A stretch of DNA of 64,000 bases from Symbiodinium natans (lineage: Eukaryota; Sar; Dinophyceae; Suessiales; Symbiodiniaceae), in contig CAJNDS010000114.1 of assembly GCA_905221605.1 (NCBI GenBank), forward strand, positions 363,355 through 427,354, written 5' to 3'. Of this stretch, positions 1-10,594 are shown in pieces (position 1 is the first letter of the stretch; each line of letters starts with the position of its first letter). The notes beneath the pieces are model-generated. The model saw only the letters and a program-made list of their open reading frames with translations. It had not been told where the DNA came from and searched no databases. Made by a program: the position numbers and the translations under genes.

Positions 1-280
1 GGAGTGCGCGGCTTGAGGGCGGAAGGATCTTGCAGAAGCATTTAGTGAATACTTATACTTGGCTTTTGGACATGCTTGGGCATCTTAAGGCTGTAAGCCG
101 GATCACTGGGCTTCCCTCTATCGGCCAGAGGCCCCAAGAGAAGCTTCCCCCCCCGCAAGTCTTTCCACGCCATCGAACATCCAACCTGGCCTCGTAAAGG
201 CCAGGAGCCCTAGGCCTGGGGCAGCTCGGCCTGGGAGAGGAACCAAGGGCTCGGCAAGCAACAAAACAGTCAAACCTGTC

Positions 281-326
281 AAACCCTAAACCCTGAACCC
301 TAAACCCTACACCCTGAACCCTGAAC
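281..326 (-). repeat. Interstitial telomere-like tract (CCCTAAA)
   Basis: About six copies of CCCTAAA with variants CCCTGAA and CCCTACA. The C-rich strand is on +. Degenerate, so probably old. This is the first of the cluster in the first 11 kb. Confidence 0.8.
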
Positions 327-747
327 AGTTCCCAGGGCTGCCTCTCCGTCATGCAAAGCTACATCCCCACCATCGACGCCACGCGATGTTCGGCAGTGCG
401 GCCAGGGCACGACCAGCAGATGCCCCAGGCACCAGAAGTGTGCCGTGCGCCCACAGGCGCACGCTGTCTAAGTCTAAGCCTTGGTACGAGGGTCTCGGCT
501 CAAGGTTCTGAAGGTGCCAGCAAATAACTGCACGCAGCAACATACAGGGCATGCAGTCACTTAGCGTGGACTGCACACAACTGTACGCCAACGGGCCAGC
601 AGAATTACCAGCGTTGGCTTCCGCATGACATCAGTCCCCGAGGACAGGGCACTAACATGACGGCGAAGACAGGCACGCAGGAAGAAGGCAATGGGCATAC
701 CACACGGTACACGAACCTGAGCTTGCCATACCAAGAGACGTCTACGT

Positions 748-870
748 TGGAATGTTCCCCTTTTCCTAACAGTCCTTAATAGGGATTATAGGAGGGGGTA
801 CTGTAATGGATTACAAGAGGGGGTACTATAATCCCTATTAAGGACTGTTCGTATAAGGGGGAACATCCCA
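748..870. mobile_element. MITE-like foldback element with ~44-bp inverted arms
   Basis: The 123-bp segment is almost entirely an inverted repeat. The left arm (748-791) and the reverse complement of the right arm (827-870) match at about 90%, and share the run AACAGTCCTTAATAGGGATT. The central loop contains two copies of GGGGGTACT. There is no open frame, so any transposition would need an enzyme from elsewhere. No clear target-site duplication is visible at the edges. Size and structure fit a MITE or other foldback element; the superfamily cannot be named. Confidence 0.7.
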
Positions 871-2524
871 AGGTTTACAGTGGGTTTTGACAGCCACTTT
901 CGGAGGCCCGGCCTGGGGGGGGGCTCCTAGCCTCGGAGAACAGGCCAACGGACAGCGAGCGGCCGTGCTCAAAAGGCTAAGCGGCGCAGTCGTTTGTTGC
1001 TCTGGTTGACTGGGCTAATGCCTCGAGGCTGCGCGGAGGCCATATGGATACGGTTTCTATGAATGTCTGATGCATTTCAGTGTCTTTCCAGATCTTCCTA
1101 TCCAGCGGAATGCATCGCATGCATGGCCTCTCTGTTCGGTTTGTGGGTGCGGTGCCCATCAGGAACTGTGGCTGCAGGCTCAAGAAGGTGGTCTTGCAGT
1201 GTCAGCATGTTGCAACCATGTTGGACACTATCCGTGGAGCCAACCGCGCGAAACAAGCCAGCGCTGCACGCCTGCGAAGCTCGCGCGCCGCTTGAAGCGG
1301 CATGAAAGTTATCATAAGTTATCCCACTGCTCACTTTACGATCGTGAAAGGTACCGCAACGTCAGACTGAAAAAACCCCTCCATCCCCCGCCCTTTCAAG
1401 TGCAGGCATGGGCAGACGCCTGGGAGTGCAGCGAAGATCCCAGGCTTCGGGCCGAGGATTTGGCTCTGGGGCTCAAGTGCGAGACTCTTTGGGGGCGTGC
1501 AGCTGTTGCAGAAAAGCGTGGACTGGGTCAGGCTCAGCCAAAGCAGAAGCGGGCATTGATTGTTCAAGCTGTGATCAACAGAAAAACACACCCAAAGCAT
1601 CTGAGAGCGATTAGAGTCAATCAAGCCGAGCAGACGTCCACTCACCGCTGATACAGTTCGTTGCCGTGAAGCCTTCCAACCTTCAAGAAAAATCCAATCG
1701 TCGTCACACCTCTAGCCTCCTCAACACCTTGAAGCCTGAAGGCCCATCCGGAAACCAAAGAGGCAGTGGAGGGTGCGCACCATTCTCGCCTGGGCCCAGC
1801 ACTCTCTGAAAAGTGGTGGGTCGAAGAGCATCGCTTTTCAGAAGTGCATCGTAAGCAGCCATGGGATATGGACTCGATTCCAGGTAGGCCATGGAAGCAG
1901 ACTACAAGCTGGCACAGAAGCTCTTGTTTTCCAAACCGCAGCAGGCCCGCAAAGACTCCCAGGAGCACTCACGGGCGGTTCTGCAGGATACCACAGCCTG
2001 AGCTGTAAGACAAGAGTCTGCTCCGACACGCTCCAACTTGACGCAGATTTCAGCCGTAGACTCCATGCTGGCACAGCGCAGTGGCGTAGCACTGCTTACC
2101 GGGCCGAAGTCTCTATTCGCTACTCGCTCGGAACAAAACACCAAGCTAACCACTCTCTCTTTCAGTCCACCCACCCAACCCACTGAAAACCCAAGCGAAA
2201 GCAGCCGTGGCCCTGCTTTTACGCACCGACACAGATTCTGCCGCAATGCGGGTGTGGGTTCTCAAAAGCCAGCCAAGGTTCCAAGCTTCCAAGCTCACTG
2301 CACCTCCCTGGCCATACACAAGGCATAGGTGGCCCGGGAGCCGGGGCACCTAAAGATGCGACATGAGGCACAAGCTGAGGCACAACAACGGGAGCTCCAT
2401 GTGGGAGCCGATGTGCTGCACGCCCCATGGCTGCGCCATGCTTAGCCCGGCACGGCTCCCCATCCTCACAAAGCCGCCATTGGTTGTGAGAACAGCCTGC
2501 ACAAGACCAGAGCAGAACACAATA

Positions 2525-2577
2525 AAACCCTAAACCCGAAACCCTTAACCCTTGACCCTAAGGCCTAAACCCTAAAC
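2525..2577 (-). repeat. Interstitial telomere-like tract (CCCTAAA), degenerate
   Basis: About seven degenerate heptamers of the CCCTAAA type with variants such as CCCGAAA, CCCTTAA and CCCTTGA. C-rich strand on +. Confidence 0.7.
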
Positions 2578-3083
2578 GGTCTTGAGATTCTGGGGGCCAC
2601 CCAATGTTTCACGACCCTTTCTTGAGCCTTCGGTGAAGACGTTCTTCGCCTTGTTCTTGAGCCACTTGGTGAAGTCACAGTCGGAGTCTTAGTCCCAGGC
2701 CGCTCGAGGGGGACAAGCAAGATTGCATCGTGTCACGCAGCTGCTTGCCCCGGAGGCTCCTTAATCCTCCTTTGCATCTCACACACTCGGAGGTTCAAGG
2801 CACTTAAGGGGCCGAGAAGTGGGTTATCAGCATAGTTATAACTGGTCATTAAGTACCATGAACCTCCAAGTACCATGATGTGCTGCAACATTTGTGGCTG
2901 TCAAAATCCGCCGAGGCCTCGGGCCGTAGGTGTATGGGTGGCACAAAGCAGGCTCCCCACCTCTATCCCCTCCCCCTTTTTTCGGCGTTTTTTTCCTGCA
3001 ATGGGTACCCCCGAGGCAAACGGGGGTGACAACACAACAGGACCAGGGCAGTTTTGGCCTTGACACACAGGGACCCCCCCCCT

Positions 3084-3086
<3 letters not shown>

Positions 3087-3153
<67 letters not shown>
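3087..3153. repeat. 67-nt uninterrupted poly-C tract
   Basis: An uninterrupted run of 67 C, preceded by a shorter C run (from about 3074) and followed by C-rich sequence to about 3200. It generates artefactual poly-Pro and poly-Gly open frames on both strands. A homopolymer this long is rare in assembled genomes. It may be real (triplex or i-motif forming) or a consensus artefact. Confidence 0.9.
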
Positions 3154-3154
<1 letters not shown>

Positions 3155-3336
3155 CCCGCCCCCCCCACTTCTCCAGGCCCCCCCCCGCCCCCCACCCACC
3201 CGTGCCCATTACTGGTGCAGGGTTGCACCCCAAGCTCTCTGCGCCACTCATTTCTGCGTGGTCACGGTGCACGACACGGTGCGTGTGAAACCTGGTGCGC
3301 AGCACGTCGCGCTAGGCATGCCTCTGTTGGGCATGC

Positions 3337-3400
3337 GGTTTAGGGTTTAGGGTTTAGGGTCTCGGGTCTAGGGTTTTAGGGTCTAGGGTCTCGGGTCTAG
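3337..3400 (+). repeat. Telomere-like tract with CTCGGGT/CTAGGGT variants
   Basis: Three TTTAGGG units are followed by a higher-order mixture of CTCGGGT, CTAGGGT and TTTTAGGG. The regular alternation suggests local amplification of variant heptamers after the tract was laid down. Confidence 0.75.
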
Positions 3401-3544
3401 CATCTGGCGTTGATGCATGAGGCGGCGACATGCGTCCTGGCCAAACTGCCTCTGTGGACCCTGCGCAGCTGCAGAGCTTCCCGCAACCATGCACATGCTC
3501 ACGGGGCTGCGCTGGGCCAGGCCGAGGCGGGTCGCGTAGCGTTA

Positions 3545-3615
3545 AAATTATGATCCCTTTTGGGGGTACCCAAAAAATATTAGGTGCCGTATTATCATGG
3601 AGATCCAAAAAGGGA
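3545..3615. mobile_element. Small foldback element with GGGGGTACC core
   Basis: A short inverted repeat: TCCCTTTT on the left (about 3553) faces CAAAAAGGGA on the right (about 3605). The centre contains GGGGGTACC and a degenerate second half. It resembles the other GGTACC-containing foldbacks at 748, 5483, 7340 and 58966. No coding capacity. Confidence 0.4.
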
Positions 3616-3786
3616 CCACACCCACGTGCAGCAGCACTGCAGCTGAAGGGCCGCCAGACACTTCCTGCAGAGAAGTCAAGCGACATGGGGGCAAAAAAAA
3701 GAAGAGCGTTCCTGTGCTTCGCACCTCTTTGCGCGTGCCCTGTTCTCTGTCATACTTGGGACTCAGAGAGGAAACCTGGGTTCAGG

Positions 3787-3923
3787 AGGGTTTAGGGCTC
3801 AGGGCTTAGGGCTTAGGCTTTGTAACTTGCAACCGGCCTTGTTTAGGGTTTTCTAGCCTTCAAAAAACCGCGAAGTTTAGGGTTCAGGGCTTAGGGTTTT
3901 GCAACTTGCAACCGGCCTTGTTC
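3787..3923 (+). repeat. Degenerate TTTAGGG tracts with a 35-bp direct repeat
   Basis: Short TTTAGGG/CTTAGGG tracts surround a ~35-bp unit present twice (about 3807-3843 and 3886-3923), each reading from a GCTTAGG start into ACTTGCAACCGGCCTTGTT. The telomere-like repeat and the unique flank were duplicated together. Confidence 0.6.
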
Positions 3924-4046
3924 TTCACGGCACTCATCATCGTGTACAAGGCCGCGCACTCGTAGCCAGGCACCGAGAGATGCTCCGACCGGGATGAGCA
4001 CAATGTCTGGCAGCGCTGAAACGCAGACACGCAGTGGGTGTAGGCT

Positions 4047-4130
4047 TTGGGGTTGAGGGTTTAGGGTTTAGGCTTCAGGGGAATAGGGTTCAGGGGTATA
4101 GGGTTTAGGATGGTTTAGGAGGGTTTAGGG
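4047..4130 (+). repeat. Degenerate TTTAGGG tract
   Basis: About ten TTTAGGG-like units with insertions (TTCAGGGG, TATAGGG, ATGGTTTAGG). G-rich strand on +. Confidence 0.65.
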
Positions 4131-4226
4131 CAGCGAGCCAATCAGGTTCCAAGTTCGCGGGGGGATGAAAAAATCCGCAGGTTGCGCTTGCGTCTATTCA
4201 ACACCTTCAACATGACCAACATGCCC

Positions 4227-4272
4227 GAAACCCTAAACCCTAAACCCTAAACCCTAAACCCTAAACCCTAAA
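4227..4272 (-). repeat. Clean CCCTAAA tract (about 6 units)
   Basis: Six perfect CCCTAAA units in a row, C-rich strand on +. This orientation is opposite to the tract ending at 4130, so the two tracts face one another across about 100 bp. Confidence 0.85.
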
Positions 4273-5482
4273 CTGCTTCAAAGTGCTCAAATTGCTCCAA
4301 ACTTCAGCTCCTGGGGCCCACATCTTCATCCCCAAACCGGCCTGCAGCTGGTTCTTGGCAACCCTGGCCTGCTGACAAAGCCAAGTGCATGCCGTGATAT
4401 GGGGGTTACCCCTTCATGCATACCTCAAAAAAATAATCCCCTAAAAAGAGTACAAATATTTTTCGGAAAGCCTCATATACATCAACGACGCAATCAAGAG
4501 TCTCTGTCGCGGCACTGTGACTGGACGCATATCTACAAGCATGACAGAGTGTGGAAAGCGGAACCATGCGGAACGACATCTGCTTCTGGGCCAAAACCAC
4601 CACGGACAATGTGTGTCAACTTGCTGCCCGCCTTGCCCTTGCTGTTTTTGACAGTACTACCTGCCAAGCTAACCTTGGCCGCCAGTCACAGAATGAGGCC
4701 AAAAGATGCAGTTTATTGACGGCAGAGCAATTGCACACGCCTGTTCAGCATCTTTAGCATGACACCACTCCAAGTGCGGTTTTGCTTTGGCGGCAGAGTG
4801 GTGACGCCAACAATGCAGCAGCTAGCAAGGACATGCAAGGACACGCGCGCAATGCTGCGCCAGATCACCTCCTAGTTGGCAACGGCAACAACCTGCCAAC
4901 CTAAACCGGAACAGTCGCAACGCAAGCATGAATGCCCAATCAGTTCTCAAGTTCTCAAGTGCCAACGCCATACATTTCTGGACCATTGAAAGGCCACCGA
5001 GATGCTAGCTCGTTCCTGGTCCAGGCTGCCTCTCCATCCTCTCCTCCACGGCAGCCCTGCCAATGGCAACACACGCAGAACTCGAGTGAGCCTCGGAGCC
5101 TCTACCTGTGCAAGAGGTTCGAAACATGCCACCCCTTCCTGTCCTGATCCAAATCATTCGCAGATGGGCATGTTGCGTTTTTGCACCAACTTCTATGAAC
5201 CAAAGAAGAGCATGCCGAACCCACATCAAGACAGGCTAAAGCGCAGCATGCCTCCTGTGCCAGCACCGCAGGAGAAGTCGGTGGCAGCGAGTTACTCTCC
5301 TGAGCACTCGGTCAACTCAGAGCCGCATCCACCCGGGCGACCGAGTGCAGCAATGTCCCTAGACAAAGCAGTGCGCGGATGGCAAGCAAAAAGCCTGTCC
5401 TGCTTGCTTGCCTCTTCCGACTCCACAAGCTTTGCCTTGACCTCCACATCGAAGCCGGTTCGGACTGCCCCTAAATATGAGG

Positions 5483-5550
5483 GGGGGGTTCCGAAATTAA
5501 AAGGGGTACCTTATTGGGGTCCCCTATCATAAGGGGATCCTGGTATCATA
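5483..5550. mobile_element. Short dispersed repeat with GGGGTACCTTATTGGGG core
   Basis: A ~65-bp segment that recurs at 58966-59025. Shared blocks in order are GGGTTCC, AAATTA, GGGGTACCTTATTGGGG and a block ending in AAGGG[GA]ATCCT. In one frame it reads GVPYWGP-like peptides in both copies. I have the impression that such peptides recur in Symbiodiniaceae gene models, which would fit a very abundant short element. That part is recollection, not shown here. Confidence 0.5.
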
Positions 5551-5710
5551 CTAGGTTGTCTATGTTTGGGAAGTGGAAACCCCCAAACATGAATGCGAAC
5601 CCCCCCCTTGGCCTCGGGGCTTGCGGCTTTCTTCGCCTCGCGAGCCTCCCTGTCCAGCTTCACGATGTTTGTCTGCACAGCAGGGCTCGCACTTCTCACA
5701 CTCCCGCGTG

Positions 5711-5790
5711 GTTTTAGGGTTTAGGGAGTTTAGGGTTTTTAGGGTTTAGGGTTTAGGGTTTAGGGCTTAGGGTTAAGGGTTTAGGATTTA
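5711..5790 (+). repeat. TTTAGGG tract
   Basis: About ten TTTAGGG units with small length variants (TTTTTAGGG, GAGTTTAGGG, CTTAGGG). G-rich strand on +. Confidence 0.8.
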
Positions 5791-6281
5791 ATGTATGGCA
5801 TCCAAGCCGCAACCAAAGCCCGTTGCATGTTCTTGTAGCCTTCTGACGCTCGATCCTGCAGGGAACGGCATACTGGAGATGCAAGCGCAGAGACGCAGCA
5901 CTGACGCGCGATCATCTACCGCACATCTAGCTGAGATTTGCTTTCATGAGAGCTCCTGATCACAGGTGAGCTCCAAACCGCCGTAGGAACCCGTGCCTCC
6001 ACTGACAAATACAAGTGACGCGCAAGACTTTTTAGAAATCACAATTCTGAACGTAAGCAAGTGCAAGCGAACACGTGTGGGCACATGGCAAATGCATACA
6101 TAGTCCGTACTTGCAGATGAGAGGCAAGGAGCTCCACCGCCACAGCCGTCCGCCTCGCACAGCGCTTCGATCACGCCTGCGAGGCAAAACTCCAAAGAAG
6201 CGGGCGCTTGCACCAATCCTGCAGATGGCTCATATTGCAGCTGAGCGTGTCCTTCTTGGACACACTCTATCTCATACTCCC

Positions 6282-6312
6282 AACCCTATCAACCCTATCA
6301 ACCCTATCAACA
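6282..6312. repeat. Nonamer microsatellite (CAACCCTAT)n
   Basis: Three tandem copies of a 9-mer ending in ACCCTATC. It is similar to, but distinct from, the telomeric heptamer, and yields a spurious LIG-repeat frame on the minus strand. Confidence 0.7.
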
Positions 6313-6784
6313 TCTCAACTCCAAATTTCCTGCCCTCTCCAACCTCGCAGCTGGTAGGCAAGCAAGCCCTCCAGGCCGATCCCGAGACGGAAGATACACC
6401 TCTTGCCTTACTCTGTTGGTCGTTGGAACTAGCAGAACACAAGCAGCAAGAAACAGCAAAACGCATACACAAGGAACGTAAGCTAGCAAAGTGTCGACCA
6501 ATCTCTACCGCTTTGCCTAAAGCCTGTAGCGGCGTTTAGCTGCCTGTACCACGCAGCACGAAAACGAACAGACGCAAGCCATGCTCAACCACGCGGCAGC
6601 GTCACTGCGCTCCAACCGCCATCCACCAACTCCACAAAAACGAGAACACTTGCACTCATTCATCCGGCTTGGCGCTCAGAATCCGAAAGCATTGGTTTTT
6701 GGGGTGGGGCGAGATGAAGTGCAGTCGAGCCCAGTGACAATTGCGCTCGCTTGCCTTCGCTTTCTCCTTGGCAGAGGCTGGCTA

Positions 6785-6807
6785 ACCTAAACCCTAAACC
6801 CTAAAAA
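6785..6807 (-). repeat. Short CCCTAAA tract
   Basis: Three CCCTAAA-type units, C-rich strand on +. Confidence 0.7.
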
Positions 6808-7100
6808 CTGTGCCTCCTCACAGCTGCACACCTACAGCTGGCCTTCGAGTCATCGAAGACGTTCTGCGCTTCTGGCACTGTCTCTTCTGGGGTCGTATCG
6901 GCCTCGTGACACGAAGCATGAGCCAACTGCTTCTCCCTGTTCTCAATGCCAACACATGCTTGAGGTCCTCGTCATCCTCACCCTCACCCTCATCTTCACC
7001 GACGATGGTCGTGCCGCTGCTGCTTTCTTGTTCTGACTCCTGCACACTGAGTGCAACAGGCAGAAACATGCAGAAGCCGCAGCTGCGCGCGTATGCTAAC

Positions 7101-7138
7101 ACCCTAAACCCTAAACCCTAAACCCTAAACCCTAAACA
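7101..7138 (-). repeat. CCCTAAA tract
   Basis: Five perfect CCCTAAA units, C-rich strand on +. Confidence 0.85.
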
Positions 7139-7339
7139 CCGGCTTTGGCACCTGCGGGGCTGACTTTGTCTTCAGCTGCACAGGAGGCGGTAGGATCTCG
7201 CGAGGCGTGCTGTCGTCCTGAAAATTCGCAAGCGCAGGATACTTGGAATACTTATACAAAGCCCCCAATGTGGTGATAATTTGGGTTATGAGTACAGTTG
7301 TGATTGGGATGTTAAGTACCTTGAACCTAGATACTCTGG

Positions 7340-7412
7340 CTGGTTCTTAGTAGGGAATGAGGGAATGAGGTACCCAGGCCCCTAATTCAGTAAATTCCCT
7401 ACTAAGGACCAG
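7340..7412. mobile_element. MITE-like foldback with 19-bp arms
   Basis: Left arm 7340-7358 (CTGGTTCTTAGTAGGGAAT) pairs with the reverse complement of 7394-7412 with one mismatch. The 35-bp loop includes GAGGTACCC. A weaker match (TACTC / GAGTA) extends the arms outward to about 7330 and 7422. No coding capacity. Same general architecture as the element at 748. Confidence 0.6.
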
Positions 7413-7639
7413 GGGGGTACTCAGTGGCAGCAGCAAGGATTCCAATCCTCCTCCTCGTCGACCAGCTCTCGGGCATGAGCATGAATCTCCTGAGGTGCGC
7501 ACAACCGCACAGTGAAGCCTTTGCTCAAGCAAAGCCGTGCACCAAACGCACGTCGCGGGTCGCGGTTGAATCCGTCTAAGATAAGCAGCTGTGCTCGCCA
7601 AAATTATTCCGAGGGTGCAAGTCGGAGTGCCCCTTAATA

Positions 7640-7670
7640 ACCCTAAACCCTAAACCCTAAACCCTAAACA
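7640..7670 (-). repeat. CCCTAAA tract
   Basis: Four perfect CCCTAAA units, C-rich strand on +. Confidence 0.85.
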
Positions 7671-7749
7671 ATAAAACCACCTTGTAGCATGAGGATGCAT
7701 CGAGACGCCGGATCGTTGAGATTGCGGACCTGTGATGTGGCAGGTACAA

Positions 7750-7866
7750 TAGGGTTTAGGGTTTCGGGTTTAGGGTTTAGGGTTTAGGATTTAGGGTTTA
7801 GGGTTTAGGGTTTAGGGTTTAGGGTTTAGGGTTTAGGGTTTAGGGTTTAGGGTTTAGGGTTTAGGG
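7750..7866 (+). repeat. Long TTTAGGG tract (about 16 units)
   Basis: About 16 TTTAGGG heptamers with only two variants (TTTCGGG and TTTAGGA). G-rich strand on +, reading toward the oppositely oriented tract at 7987-8041. One of the two longest and cleanest arrays in the window. Confidence 0.9.
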
Positions 7867-7986
7867 CAAAAAGCTTCGTCTCCCTTCACTCGCAGGGCCA
7901 TCAGGGTGCACGGCAGATTTGGCAGACTGGGTCCTGCCTTCTCCCCGCTGGGGACCTCCGGCTGTAGCTCAGCCTTGACATGGCAC

Positions 7987-8041
7987 AAACCCTAAACCCT
8001 AAACCCTAAACCCTAAACCCTTAACCCTAAACCCTAAACCC
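7987..8041 (-). repeat. CCCTAAA tract facing the 7750 tract
   Basis: Seven to eight CCCTAAA units with one CCCTTAA variant. With 7750-7866 it forms a head-to-head pair (G-rich then C-rich on +) separated by 120 bp. Confidence 0.85.
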
Positions 8042-8142
8042 CAGCCAGCAGCTTGCAGTGCAGCCTAATGTTGTACCTGCTTTTGTGGGGGCCCTCTCCT
8101 TCAAAAGTCATTTTTTCCGGGCTATTCGGGACAGTAGGACTG

Positions 8143-8214
8143 TTTGGGGGGTGGGTTGGGGGGGGGGGGGGCGGGGGGGTGGGTTGGGGGGGGGGGGGCG
8201 GTGGGATCAGCAAT
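8143..8214. repeat. G-rich duplicated block (poly-G with GGGTTGGG spacers)
   Basis: Two near-identical copies of a ~28-bp unit made of GTGGGTT followed by 13-14 G and a C. Long G runs make G-quadruplex formation likely on the + strand. No gene. Confidence 0.7.
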
Positions 8215-10431
8215 TACGTCACATCGTCCGGGTGTGGCAAGATAACTTCGTGCGGCAGGCCTTTAAATTCAATTGCCCGGGCTCGCAGTCCAAGTTTAAC
8301 CTCATCTAAACTGCTCGCTTGTAGAACCATCATATAGACCCATGCACCATTTCAACCATTTAAGCCCGTGCACCGTTGAAAGAGAGCCAAAACCAGCTTC
8401 GACTGTTCTGGGTGGGTGGGGGAGGGATTTTCACCACAAGGCAGTGGTGAATATCAGGACGACACCGACCCAAGCTTCAAACCTCCCGGAGAAGCTGGAG
8501 GTGGACCATCTGGTAGAAGCCAGCGCTGTTCGCCTGTGACAAGATTTCGGCAAGGCTCGGGACCGTACCAGAATCACTTGGTTTGGTGTGGGTGCGGTCC
8601 TTGTCGAAGGGCTTCAAGGCGACCTTAGTGTTCATTCATAAGCAATCCATTAACACCAGCTACACCAGACCCAGGATCAGGTGGGCAAGACTTCACTGAG
8701 GCTCCTGCTCCTTGCCCACCGAAAGTGGTGAACTCAATCTGCCCCATCTTGCGGCCGCAGGAGGCGAAGCCAGCCAACTTGCAACAAGCCAGCGGGAAAA
8801 TCACGTTAAGTGGCCCTGCGCAAGGTCTCCAAGTCCGCGCCTTAACGTAGTACTGTTGCTTTACCTCGACGGTCGCTTCGAGGACCGCATCCGGGTCAAC
8901 ACCTTCTGGTATTCTGTCTCGCAGTGCCCATGCACTGCAGGAAACATGTGGCGGCCGTCAATGAACTGTGGCCAGGCAATGAAAAACTCCAAAAGGTTGT
9001 TTCAATCCCTCTCCTATATTCTTCAGGGCAAAGAGGGTATCGACGGTAGCCCGGAAAGGACTTCAAAGGGAATGGCACTTAGTGATACTTAGTGACGATA
9101 TTATGCGAGACATACACCGACTGAGCCTTGACCCTTGGCTGAGGGAAGGTTTCTCGATTGGAATGCATTGCGCGATGTCAGCGACGTGGCAGCGATGTGG
9201 CAGCGACGCAAGACTCCACGCCGCAATCTTTGCAAGCTGGGCATGGCAACTCTCCAATCTGCCATGGTGCCGGGACGGCAGAAGAGGAGATCTTGCACAG
9301 ATTTGCCGCAAGTGAGGTGAGGTAGTGATGGGATCTTAGAACTTTCCTGCGATTGTGCCACATGGCATGCCGAAAGCTGTTGTTGCAGCGGCCTTCTGTG
9401 CCCCGCGAAAGGGTCTGCACATGGGCCCTATCAGTAATGTCACGTGGCTGCAACGGCACACGGCCAATCCTTAACGTTTATCACGAATGTACGAAGCCAT
9501 CAATTTTTGCTGAGGAGCAGGCGTAGAGGAATTTGGGGGTCTGAGATGGGAGTACCAGTTCTCCTGCCCTCCGCGTTACCCGGCGATTGCTGACGTAGGA
9601 GCAACATGTTTGACTTTTGATTGCCTTGGAAGTCCGCTCTGTCCTACGTGCCGTTACTGTGGGAGTAGCTAAGGCATTTGTGCCTCAGGGCTTTGGAAAT
9701 AGGGTTCGGGACAACAATGGGGGTTTGGGTTTGGCTCCACGCTTAGGCTTGCCCGCAACCCCCATAGAGCCTTGGAGGTCGTCTCCGAACCGAGCTTTCT
9801 GCTTGTTTTTCATGTCCAGCCTCGGGGGTGTGCCAGATACTGAGAAACTTCTTAGGAAGGGCCGCCTTGGCATCCTTACAAGACTCTCCCCCGTAAGAGT
9901 ATCCCCCATCCTGGAGGTCGAGGGCCCAAAACGGAGACCGAGCTGCAGGTGGTAGGTGAAGTGCCATGACGGGTGACTGGGCGACCTGGTGTCCCTGATG
10001 GTGATAGACCTCAAGCATCAGAGCACGCAGAGCACGTGACACGTTCGTGACCCAAGAACCGCCCATTCACCGGTGTCGGGTTGTGATTGAACTGATTAAA
10101 CCAAGCAGCACCGTACGATGGTCTGCCCCGAAGATGCTGCCTCAGCGCAGCGTCTCGTCACAAGTGCGCACGTCATTCCAGCAAACTCCGGTGCAGCTTA
10201 ACCGCATTCGCCACAGAGCGCCACGTCCAAGGTCATTGCTACTGTCGAACCTGCCACCACATCCATGAAGGGCTATAACGAGTCCAACGCAAAGAAACGG
10301 ACAGCACTGCTTGCTGTTCCTAAGCCATCCTAAGCCATGCCTCGTTGCTGGCCGTTTGTGTCCTGATGCGAACCACAGAATTCCAACATGCATCAAGAGG
10401 TTGCGCAGCTCCTTCCTGATGAGCCAGCACG

Positions 10432-10594
10432 TAGGGTTTAGGGTTTAGGGTTTAGGGTTTAGGGTTTAGGGTTTAGGGTTTAGGGTTTAGGGTTTAGGGT
10501 TTAGGGTTTAGGGTTTAGGGTTTAGGGTTTAGGGTTGAGGGTTGAGGGTTTAGGGTTTAGGGGTTTAGGGGTTTAGAGGTTTAGGGGTTTAGGG
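10432..10594 (+). repeat. Longest TTTAGGG array, left arm of a telomeric palindrome
   Basis: About 23 heptamers, starting perfect and becoming GGGTTGA and GGGGTTTA variants near the 3' end. The variant pattern of the last ~60 bp is mirrored by the inverted array at 10778-10830, so this array is part of the left arm of a palindrome. Confidence 0.9.

Noticed and set aside
2836-3350. Poly-Pro and poly-Gly frames
   Set aside because: Products of the 67-nt poly-C run; flanking residues differ in each frame and none resembles a protein.
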